Positions 22,244 through 31,439 of a stretch of 64,000 nucleotides of DNA are shown here, piece by piece. The stretch lies in assembly GCA_002189035.1 (NCBI GenBank), contig CM007991.1, positions 1,364,001-1,428,000 of the forward strand. The letters run 5' to 3'. The DNA is from Utricularia gibba (lineage: Eukaryota; Streptophyta; Magnoliopsida; Lamiales; Lentibulariaceae). Each line of letters opens with the position of its first letter. Positions within the stretch are counted from its first letter, which is position 1. The notes beneath the pieces are model-generated. The model did no database searches, had not been told where the DNA came from, and saw only the letters and a list, made by a program, of their open reading frames with translations. The position numbers were made by a program, and so were the translations under genes.

Positions 22244-22465
22244 ATGGAGGGCAACCCCTACCGGCGGCGACCAAGGGAGGCCTGGGTCCTCTACGAGCTG
22301 CAGCGAATGCCCAGCGGTTTGAAGAAGCCGGCGGCGGTCCGGATAATCTCCGACCACCACCACCACCACCACCACCAGCATGGCGACGAGGATATCGACG
22401 CCAAGGCTGAGGAGTTCATCAGGAGGAAGTTTCGGCAGATAGGAGCCCTTTACGCACTTTCTTGA
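22244..22465 (+). CDS. Small DUF761-type protein with a poly-histidine run
   Basis: An intact 73-aa frame beginning MEGNPYRRRPREAWVLYELQ. It holds a near-continuous His tract (DHHHHHHHQHGD, about residues 38-49) and ends with DIDAKAEEFIRRKFRQIGAL. The motif D-A-K/R-AEEFIRRF is the core of DUF761, found at the C-terminus of many small plant proteins of unknown function that are often stress-induced. The His run could bind metal or be a simple-repeat expansion (CAC repeats at about 22358-22377). A TATA-like element lies about 60 bases upstream. No introns are needed. Function is unknown. Confidence 0.7.
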   Translation: MEGNPYRRRPREAWVLYELQRMPSGLKKPAAVRIISDHHHHHHHQHGDEDIDAKAEEFIRRKFRQIGALYALS

Positions 22466-23191
22466 TATGGTACACTCCGGTGGGTCGAGATGGCGGAGTT
22501 GTGAGCACTTCATCAAATCGCAATAAGGGAAGGGTCCATCGTGAACCAACCACCTCTGTATCGTAGTATGCTTCTACTTTCACCAGTTGCTGCAATGTAA
22601 TTAACCAAACTTTTAGCCTTCTCTTTTGAGTTGAATTATAAATACATATAGACCCAAAATTCATGAAATGATAACAGGTGCATCAAAATTTAATATTTTT
22701 TTTAAATAAGACTTATGAAGAAATAAAAATTCAGATTTAATATAACTAAATTTTGGAGTAATGAAAATTGAGATTTACACATTCCATCTCTCATTTTATT
22801 ATTTTATATAGAGCTTGTTATATGTTACGAATTTATTGAAGTGATTATGTTTACTTTTTGAAGGTTCTATTCTTTAATTGTTTTGTATTAAAATCAAAAA
22901 TTCAGATTCTAAGATTAATTTTATAAATTATTATATTTTTTTGAATCTCTACTTTTGGAATTAAATAAAAAATTAATTAAAAAGATATAGCAAATATCTT
23001 GATTTCATTTTTGGTCTAATACTCAGTCAAACTCGAAAATGATTTTCCATCCCCATGATAACTGATAGCGCTCAGGTTCTAAAACAGGATGCTGCAACGG
23101 GGACTTGAACGAATCGTCTAATATGCTTATTCATATTACGTGACTAATAGTGCACGTAATTAAATGAGAACAAAACTAAAGTTTCCTAAGG
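22466..23191. other. AT-rich gap between DUF761 gene and AKR gene
   Basis: About 725 bases between convergent genes, AT-rich from 22680 to 23010, with no coding homology seen. The two ends probably hold the 3' UTRs of the flanking genes. Confidence 0.45.
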
Positions 23192-24952
23192 TCAGATCTC
23201 CCCGTCCCATAGTTCCTGTAGTGACTTGTACTGGCTGAGAGTCTCATGAACAAAGGATGCACCCTTGAGCAGCCTTGCCTGCCAGACAAACAACGCAATG
23301 AAAGTGGAAAACGATCACCTTTTTGCGGAATCATTCCTGATCGTAAAAGCGAATGGGGGAATGTGTGAGTTGTTCGAATATGGGGTAGAGCGACTTGCCT
23401 GGCTGATTTCAGAGAATTTGGCGAGCAAATCATCTGGAATGGACCATGAAAAGATGTCCAAATTCTGCTTGATCCTTGACTCGTTTGTGCTTTTGGGGAG
23501 TACGCTTTGGCCCATCTGCAGACCCCAACGAAGAGCAACTTGTGCGGGGGTTTTTCCTAGTTTTTCAGCCACGAACACCAACACAGGGTCCTGAAGAGTT
23601 CCACTCTTGATCCATGTTGTCCCAGGTGAACCCAGTGGAGAGTATGCCTGGTCGATGCATTTCACATGTTGGAAATGAGATCGCAATGAGAAGGCGATGG
23701 GGAGTGTCAGCAGTCAACTTACAGAAAGGTGAACTCCTGAAGATTTGCAGAATTGCCTTAGTTTACCCTGTTGCCAGGATGGATGGCATTCCACCTGGTT
23801 AACAGCTGGAGGAATGCGCGCAGCACTCAACAAATTGCGTAGCTTCTCAACCGAGAAATTGCTGACCCCGATAGCACGAGCCTTTCCAGAATCGTAAAGT
23901 GCCTCCATAGCTTTCCAAGTTCCGGGCATATCAGTGGGAAGTAAGTTTTCAGGGGCAAAACCAGTGGAATCCTTCTTCTGCCGCACCGGCCAGTGAATCT
24001 GTAAGTTCGAGAGATACCTTTTATTACCTTCACCACAAATGAAATTTATAACTAAGATAACAGACAGGAGAAACACATACTAGGTACAAATCAACATAGT
24101 CAAGTTGTAAGTCTGCAAGTGTTTTCTCGAGTGCAACAGGCACATCTTCAGGAGCCTGGTCAGTGTTCCTATGAAATTGGAATACCAAGATCATATGACA
24201 GAGCTATAACAAAGAACTTCACAAACCTGTCCCTTTGTCAGGAAAGCCAAAACCTTGCAAGGAAAGATAAGAAAAAGAGGATTCAAGCATATACTTACCA
24301 GAGCTTTGATGTGATAAATAAATCCTCTCTCTTCACAACTCCCTCTTGGATCAGCTTTTTGAGAACCAAACCAATCTATAGAAAAGCATCATAAAACCTA
24401 AATCTCCTCAGCCAACGCAATCGAATCAAAGCAAAAATTAGATACGACCTCCTTCTCGTTCTTATATATTCGAGCACAGTCGATATGACGATATCCGCTC
24501 TGCATCAAGAAAACATAGTACTTAATCGACTGTAATTAATTTAATCAATCTGAGACAAACTCTTTTCTTACTATAAAACATAGAAACAAAAAACGTAAAC
24601 GTGTGTTTCACAACAACATAGTAATACGATACTACTACATATCATAAAGCCGATGAACACAAACAAGAAATGAGAACAAATTGGATCATCGTTCGAAATT
24701 CACCAGGAGTTTTCCAGATAACAAACACATACGCATAGATCTCTTTTTTTTTTTAAACCTCCTGTTACTCCAAGACAGAAAAAAAAACGGCAAATGTATT
24801 CAAATGGAAACGAGAGATTTCAGAAATCTCACCTTGATAGCAGCTTCGACGGCTTCACCGACGACACCGGGATCCGATTGCCATGTACCGAGGCCGACCG
24901 ATGGAATCTTCGCTCCGGTATTCAGTTCAAAGAACTTTAAATTATCCGCCAT
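23192..24952 (-). CDS. Aldo-keto reductase, AKR4C type, 7 exons (one GC-AG intron)
   Basis: Exons in transcript order are 24833-24952, 24449-24499, 24299-24375, 24081-24168, 23723-23998, 23399-23647 and 23192-23278, giving 315 aa. Six of the phase joins are clean. The last intron has a GC donor (CAG|GCAAGT). The (beta/alpha)8 barrel carries the full catalytic tetrad: Asp in YRHIDCA, Tyr in RIYKNEKE, Lys in ITSKLW and His in IHWPV. GVSNFS and the cofactor loop [12 protein letters not shown] indicate NADPH use. AKR4C enzymes in plants reduce sugar- and lipid-derived reactive aldehydes and ketosteroids in the cytosol. The start at 24952 ([20 protein letters not shown]) is chosen because family members start here; an in-frame extension upstream looks like leader. 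The exact substrate is unknown. Confidence 0.93.
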
Positions 24953-25295
24953 TTCCGAAAAAAGTTCGCGATCGGAGAGTAAATCTGCCAACCTTCTCAC
25001 CACAGAGCTCTATAGTAGTTTGTATAGAAAATGTGGACTGCACACGGCAAAGTGGATTTAACAGAGACCGTTCATTTATATGCCATCCGACGGTGCAAAT
25101 AGAAACAATTAATGAAGAAAATCATATCGGCGCGCCTGGGTATCTCGTTAGACTACGACGGGAGTGGGGCGGTAAATTAAAAAAAAAGGCAACTAAATAA
25201 ATCTTTTAAAAATTACGAAAAACAATTTGCAATTTTGTGTTTATTTTCTCTGTAATTCCAGCTTCGCCGAGTTTGTTTATGGTGTTGGCATTTCC
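24953..25295. promoter_or_regulatory. Divergent promoter between AKR and PPR genes
   Basis: Only 343 bases separate two divergent start codons, so the promoters must overlap. The sequence holds no strong TATA box in either direction that I could call, and it becomes A-rich near 25175-25215. The bidirectional role is inferred from the layout. Confidence 0.4.
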
Positions 25296-27068
25296 ATGTT
25301 TAGAGTTGCTGTGGCTTCGCTCTTGACTGTATCATCGCCGGTTTCTCTCAACAAATTGCATGTTCAGGGATCATTTGCCGCCTGTTTCATACTCTTTCAG
25401 CTTACGAGGATTCACACCAGTTGTTTGAGCACTCTACGGGAATGTGTGGAGTTTTCCAAGACCCAGAAAATCCACTCACAGATTATCAAAACATCTTCCT
25501 GTTGCGTATTCTTCCACAACCACCTGATTTCCGCGTATTTGAGATGCGGAGAGGTTGGAGATGCTTGCCAGCTGTTCGACGAAATGCCTAGAAAGAACGT
25601 TGTGTCGTGGACTCTTTTGGTTGCTGGTTTCGTTCGAATGGGTTTCTCTGCAGAAGCCATCACCGCGTTTTCTGATATGCACAAGGTTGATATTATTCCG
25701 AATGAGTACACTTTTGTCAGCACCTTGCAAGCATGCTCTTCTGATAGGGTGGACCTCGTTTGTCTTTTTCAAGTCTACGGCTTGTTAATTCGGCTTGGGT
25801 TTGAGAACAACGTCTTCTTGAAGAATGCATTTTTAACTGGCTTGCTGAGGAACGGATTGTTAGACGAAGCTCTTCGTGAGTTTGAGACCGAAGGGCAATC
25901 AAACTTAGATGTTGTATCCTGGAATGCTATACTTGATGGCTTTCTCAAGCTTCGGGTTACAGAAATACCCTGGTTTTGGAAAAAGATGGTGAGATCCGGG
26001 ATAGACCCAGACGAGTTCACCTTCGCCACGGTTCTCACCGGGCTGGCAGAGCTGCTGAATTCAGAAATGGGGTTGCAGGTTCATGCACTTCTGATCAAAT
26101 CAGGTCATGGGAGTGAAAGGTGTGCAGGGAATGCCTTGGTGGATATGTACTTGAAGAATAATAGACTGAGAGACGGTTTTGAAGCATTTCATGATATCCC
26201 TGCAAAGGATGTCTGCTCCTGGACTCAGTTGGCATCATGGTGTTTGAACTGCGGAAAGCCTATTGAGGTACTGAGGGTGATCGAGGACATGAGACTGGCC
26301 GGTGTTAAGCCGAACATGTTCACTCTAGCGACAGGGCTCAGTGCCTGTGCCAACTTACCAAGTTTGGAGGAAGGACAGAAGCTTCAGGCGTTGATGATCA
26401 AGCTGGGGGACAAGATCGATGTCTGTGTCGAAAATGCATTGCTTGACTTGTATGCGAGATGTGGCTCCATGGATTTGGCATCAAGGGTTTTCAGATCAAT
26501 GACTGAGCGGTCTGTAGTTTCCTGGACATCCATGATAATGGGGTATGCACAGAACGGGCACCCAGAAGAAGCTCGAAAGCTTTTTGAGGAGATGAGGGGT
26601 TGTGGGGAGAAACCAAATCACATCACCTTCATATGTGTGTTGCATGCTTGCAGCCAAGGAGGGTATATTGACAGTGCAGTGAAATACTTCTCCTCTATGA
26701 GCCAGGAGTACGGAATTGCACCTGGTGAAGATCACTATGCTTGTATGGTGAATCTCCTCGGAAGGGCTGGACGCATAAAGGAAGCCGAAGAGTTGATCTC
26801 CGGGATGCCGTTCAAGCCAAGTGTTGTTACCTGGCAGACATTGCTTGGTTCATCCCGGCTTCATGGGGACATGGAAACCGCGAGACACGCTGCAGAACAC
26901 GCACTTGTGGGTGATGCTAGTGATCCTTCCACATACCTGCTGCTCTCCAATACACTCACAGATGTCGAGAAATGGGGCACAGCAGAGTCACTGAGAAAGT
27001 ACATAGAGCACAAGGGCATCAAGAAAAACCCAGGCACTAGTTGGGTAGAAATTCATGAAAGGTGCTGA
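25296..27068 (+). CDS. Pentatricopeptide repeat protein, PLS class with short E region
   Basis: An intronless frame of 590 aa. PPR motifs repeat about every 31-36 residues, for example DVVSWNAILDGFLKL, GIDPDEFTFATVLTGLAELL, NALVDMYLKN, GVKPNMFTLATGLSACANLP, SVVSWTSMIMGYAQNGHPEE and KPNHITFICVLHACSQGGYI. The C-terminus has E-type sequence (FKPSVVTWQTLLGSSRLHGD, KGIKKNPGTSWVEIH) but stops at once after it, with no E+ or DYW deaminase domain. PLS proteins bind organelle RNA base-by-base and guide C-to-U editing or processing. The N-terminus (MFRVAVASLLTVSSPVSL) is Ser/Arg-containing and suits a plastid or mitochondrial transit peptide. The start is the first in-frame ATG. Target RNA is unknown. 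Confidence 0.88.
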   Translation: MFRVAVASLLTVSSPVSLNKLHVQGSFAACFILFQLTRIHTSCLSTLRECVEFSKTQKIHSQIIKTSSCCVFFHNHLISAYLRCGEVGDACQLFDEMPRKNVVSWTLLVAGFVRMGFSAEAITAFSDMHKVDIIPNEYTFVSTLQACSSDRVDLVCLFQVYGLLIRLGFENNVFLKNAFLTGLLRNGLLDEALREFETEGQSNLDVVSWNAILDGFLKLRVTEIPWFWKKMVRSGIDPDEFTFATVLTGLAELLNSEMGLQVHALLIKSGHGSERCAGNALVDMYLKNNRLRDGFEAFHDIPAKDVCSWTQLASWCLNCGKPIEVLRVIEDMRLAGVKPNMFTLATGLSACANLPSLEEGQKLQALMIKLGDKIDVCVENALLDLYARCGSMDLASRVFRSMTERSVVSWTSMIMGYAQNGHPEEARKLFEEMRGCGEKPNHITFICVLHACSQGGYIDSAVKYFSSMSQEYGIAPGEDHYACMVNLLGRAGRIKEAEELISGMPFKPSVVTWQTLLGSSRLHGDMETARHAAEHALVGDASDPSTYLLLSNTLTDVEKWGTAESLRKYIEHKGIKKNPGTSWVEIHERC

Positions 27069-27232
27069 AGGATAGGGACATGTGACATTGAGACTAGAAA
27101 AAAGCCCAGATGAGATCAACAATCGACTAACCTACAAAGAAAACAAGATTTGATGCAAGGAATGTATGGAATAACAGGAGCAAGGAGAGGGCAAAATCTC
27201 ATGTTGTTTCGAGTATGGAAGTGTTTATGAGG

Positions 27233-28897
27233 TCAAAACCGAGGTTTTCTTTTGCGGCCAGTGTATTTTGTATCCATAGGAACTTTGTTTCCCCTTCTCC
27301 TCATTTGCTCCTTCTTACGCAGGACCCATTCTTTACCCTTCACCTTCTTGTTTAGCTTCTGTCTTTTCCTTGGTCTCTGTCTCTCTGATATGCTAACCTG
27401 CAACTCAGTTCTACCGATATAAAAAACGAGGCTAAATGAAACCAAAGAACCATGCACTGCTACTTACTGTTACATCCTCGTCTTCATCGCTATCTTCATC
27501 ACTACAACAATCATCGCCTTCTTCGCCTTTTCCTTTTGGAGTAGCACTGTTTATGGATGCTGAACCACAGGTCAGCACCAGGTATTCTTTCCTCTTCTTT
27601 GCACTGAGAAAGATTCAATGTCTCAGTACGTCATTCATGTAATACTCACGACCTTTGTTTTTTCTGTCAAAGTACCTGTGAGGATAATCCACGACCACCC
27701 CACCGGAGAACCCGGCCTTCATAGCATAACTCAGAATCAGTTCACGCTGTGCCAGATTTTCTGGATATACCTGCAACACAGCCCTTGCCCCTCTGGCCAG
27801 GCACTTGTATAAGGATCCAAAAAAGGCCCTGCATTGGAAATTAAACAGAAAAAAGAATGATTGGTAGCTGAAGAACGAAACTAAATCAAAACGAAAGTTA
27901 CACAGGAAGGAGAGAAACATACTTCAATCTGATGCGAGGCTCATGGGAGGACTTGTCTGCATTGCACAGCCACTGCGAGAAGAACATTGTCAACTCGGAT
28001 ATGGACTCCAAAGATACTCACACAATCAATAATCAAATGAAACAAAAAGCGAGGGACCTGAACAGCTGAGATACTTATGGCACCATCGACTACTCCTGGC
28101 CGGACTCCCAAGCCCTGCAACAGTTTTGCGTACTCATTAGAAGTTGATGTTATTCCAAGAAGATATGAATGAATCATTTTCTCAGAAGCCTTTATGCCTT
28201 AGCCAACATAAAAATTACAAAAAACGCATTTCACAAGTTCAGAAGACGAACTAAAGAAAATGGTGCACCTGCCCCATGTCACCAAGTAAAAGATCTCCCT
28301 CAACTTCACGCTCCAAAGCTATGCCTAGAGATTTATCACGGGATGCGAGAAGTTTAAAAAAGTAGCGAGATTGAAAAAAAAAAGAATAGTGAATGTAAAA
28401 CAATATATATTCCGTACTCAGCATGGATTCTGATATATCTAGGCCAATCCAATGATGGCCGTTCTCTGTTAATGTTTCTCCACTCAGCCCCGATCCGCAA
28501 CCTGAGCAATCATAGAAGATATGCTCAATGCATCACGTAGCTTCGGAATTAGCAACAAACAGAATGCAACAAAAAGAATGCACAGAGAATTCGATAAGCG
28601 AAGCCCAGAGGTAGAAAGCAGAAGAAATACCAATATCGAGAAGCAATCGCGGAACACCATCGCCTGGTAGGGCAAGAAGCTCCAGTGCTCTCTCCGACAG
28701 CTCCGCCTTTATTCATATTGCGATGGGCATACTTCAGAGTAAAAAAAAAAAAAAAATTCCCGTGAAAAGGAAAGCAAAGTAATCTAACCAGATACCTGAA
28801 TCCCAATTATACGAGAAGAGGAGGTGTATTTCCGAGCTTCGTCGTCATTGTAAAATATCTCCGGCGGCGCCTGAAGCTCCGGCCGTGAGGTTGCCAT
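27233..28897 (-). CDS. RID2: 18S rRNA (guanine-N7)-methyltransferase, BUD23/RID2 orthologue, 9 exons
   Basis: Exons in transcript order are 28796-28897, 28631-28706, 28418-28501, 28269-28324, 28058-28114, 27923-27972, 27676-27828, 27468-27603 and 27233-27397. They are GT-AG and in phase, giving 292 aa. The N-terminus [20 protein letters not shown] is diagnostic. The SAM-binding motif is [16 protein letters not shown], followed by GLDISESML and [20 protein letters not shown]. An acidic stretch ([13 protein letters not shown]) precedes the basic WBS_methylT tail ([20 protein letters not shown]). BUD23 methylates a conserved guanosine of 18S rRNA with TRM112 and is needed for 40S export. Arabidopsis RID2 mutants fail in root initiation. 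The gene is divergent from GRXS15, with site II and telo-box elements between them. Confidence 0.95.
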
Positions 28898-29363
28898 AAA
28901 CTTAAAACGACTTCAACACCGGCGGCAACAACTGGATTCCCGATGGCGGAGAAGATGACCAGTAGTTGAAGATGATGACATCCGTGCTAACCAAAACCCT
29001 ATTATAGAATGGGCCGCCCATATGTTAAAAAAAATCTAAGGCATTTACATGGGCCTGAGTGTAAAAGGCTTTAGAAATTGGGCCTAACCTCAAAGACGTT
29101 ACGCAAACTTTATTAATTGGAAAAAAATAAGAAAATAATTGCTATTTTGGAAACACGCTTCTGGTGGATTCTCTCCCCCAGATTGAAGCTTTCGATTCCA
29201 AGAAAACGGTCAGTGAACGGCGGGAGAGGGAGCTTCGTTCGCTGAGTTGTTTGTCTTCTGTTAATGACTCTCTGTGGTGTAATAACCGGTGAAAGCGCTT
29301 ATCTTTCTTATGGCAGGTTGATAAGCTAAGCGGCTTGGGGAGTTATCAGAGGAAATCGTGATT
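28898..29363. promoter_or_regulatory. Shared promoter of RID2 and GRXS15 with site II elements and a telo-box
   Basis: The two start codons are 466 bases apart. TGGGCC site II elements occur at 29010-29015 (within TGGGCCGCCCA), 29050-29055 and 29079-29084, and a telo-box-like AAAACCCTA at 28993-29001. In plants this combination marks genes of ribosome biogenesis and of mitochondrial proteins controlled by TCP factors, which suits both neighbours. The sequence shows the motifs; the control is inferred. Confidence 0.6.
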
Positions 29364-31035
29364 ATGGCAAGATCGATTGCTAGTATTATGTCTAAAGGCA
29401 TTGCAGGATTTCGATTTTCCAACTCAAATGTGTGTATATTTCTTTCTAATTTCCTCAGTCATCTGACTTCCATATATTCCCAGTTGTGTTTATGCTGAAA
29501 AAATTTTCGGGTATACAAGAAGGGACTGATTGTTTAATCCATCAAGAGTGCTGAAGACTGATTTTTTAGCTTAACATGATTCTGGGAATTGAAATGCTCT
29601 ATAAAATGTCATCCTTAGTTGAGTTTTTCATGTTTCAAGGAGGGGACCATTCGGTTTTTCCTGTTTTATGTGCATGTGCGTCTTCCATTTCTGCTATGAT
29701 TTTTTGTTAGCTGTTTTACAGATGCATAGCCTTGTCAAAGTTGCTGCTTTCTTAAGAAAATATTATTTCTGGTTGGTAGCTTCCGCACGGGCATACATAT
29801 GAAATTATGTCGTTTACAAATTAGAGTTAGGATTTAAGAGCAAAATATCCATTCATGGGTTCTTCGTTGGTTTCATCATGAAATTTAGCATTTATTGAAC
29901 ACGGAATTTTTCTGATAATAGGCATCTCAAGCCTTCTCCCAGAAGATTCTTCATTTTTCTACTTCATTACCGGATGATCCTGATAGTCATGAAGATTTTA
30001 AACCCACCAGCAAAGTTGAGAGTTCTAGTATTTCCCTAGAAAAGATAGTTGAGCAGGTAACACTCTGAACCAAAAATGTGGAATTGCTGGATTTGCTCTA
30101 TATTATTTGATGCAAATTCGATGCCAAAGTTCATAACCATCCTATCCTGTGGGTTTATTTCGTGTCAGTGCATCAAATACCCTTTCGTTGCCCCAGCTAG
30201 AAATAAGCAATGGCTGAAAGAAGTTGCCTTGCATTCTGCACTAGAATCGTTACTTGTACTTTTAATCTATCAGGATTAAACATTTTATATGTAGCATACT
30301 TGAACATTTTAATCTATCAGGATTTGAAGGAAAACCCTGTGATGATCTATATGAAAGGCATTCCTGAAGTTCCTCGATGCGGATTTAGTGCGCTTGCAGT
30401 AAGAGTTTTGAAGGAATATAGTAAGTCTCTTAGGAAATTTCTACTACTCACCTTGTTAATTATATATATAACTCAACACCAGTTTCATAAATATAATTTC
30501 TCAGATATTCCTCTGAGTGCTAGAAATATTCTAGAGGATACTGACCTGAAGAATGCTGTTAAATCCTTCAGGTAAATTTCTAGTATTCTGAGAATGTGGC
30601 GTTGTTAGGTATCGAGCATTTTTGAATCTGGGAAGAATGAACCTTCTTCCACCTAAAAAGTTTCTGAATTCTTCTGAATCTGGAAACAAATGTTTCTGAA
30701 TTCTTTTATCTGGGTTGTAACATTTTTTTTTGTTGATTTTATGGCAGTCACTGGCCAACATTCCTCAAATATTTATCAATGGGGAATTCATTGGTGGATC
30801 TGACATCATTCTTAGCATGCACCAGGTTTTTCTTTATCTGCACCAACCTAGTTTTCCATATCTTGTTTTTTGTTGAAAAAAGTAATGCAACAACCTCGGT
30901 AATTCTCCAACGAAAAATATAGCATATATAACAGCATACTTTTGCTGCTCCCTTTGAAGCCCTAAATTCTCTTGCTGTTTGATGCAGAGTGGTGAACTTA
31001 AAGAGAAACTGAAAAACGTTTCAGATGGAAAGTAG
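29364..31035 (+). CDS. GRXS15: Mitochondrial monothiol glutaredoxin GRXS15, 6 exons, one-base frameshift in exon 5
   Basis: Exons are 29364-29429, 29922-30056, 30321-30420, 30505-30571, 30748-30825 and 30988-31035. The N-terminus is a Ser/Arg-rich mitochondrial presequence ([20 protein letters not shown]). The glutaredoxin domain has the monothiol CGFS site in [20 protein letters not shown]. The second half includes [16 protein letters not shown] and [22 protein letters not shown]15 binds a [2Fe-2S] cluster and hands it on in mitochondrial iron-sulfur protein assembly. Exon 5 is 78 bases where 79 are needed: after HWPTF the frame shifts, at 30761-30766, where one C seems missing from a C run. 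Adding one base gives 164 aa and a normal end ([15 protein letters not shown]). All splice sites are intact, so an assembly error is more likely than a dead gene. Confidence 0.88.
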
Positions 31036-31439
31036 TTCGTCATAACAAACAGTTTACCTGATGGGAATGTGTGCTTTTCTCTGTACGAGAAACACTGAAT
31101 AAACACAGACATTCCTCTTAGCTATTTACATTTTCTAGCAGCAGAATGCATTCACTCATATTCTCTGCTGAACTATTGAGTTTTCACCAGCAAGCGTTTC
31201 TAGAGAAAGCTGGTGCCAGAATGCAGTTTAAATATGATTTTATGTGATTTCTTTGATCGTTTCATTTCTCATACTGTAGATCCATCCATGTTTATCACTA
31301 TCGTACGACCGGAACTGCTTGCCCTCCGAGTATCTTCTGAAGGGCAGTGTCAAAACACATTAAGACAACACTCAGTTTCACAGAATGCAGCAATGGCTGA
31401 TTGACATGAAAAAGTCAAAAGAGCTCCTATAGTTGCTAA
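31036..31439. other. Convergent 3' region of GRXS15 and OBE4
   Basis: About 400 bases between the stop codons of two convergent genes. It should hold both 3' UTRs. No further gene or repeat was seen. Confidence 0.45.
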
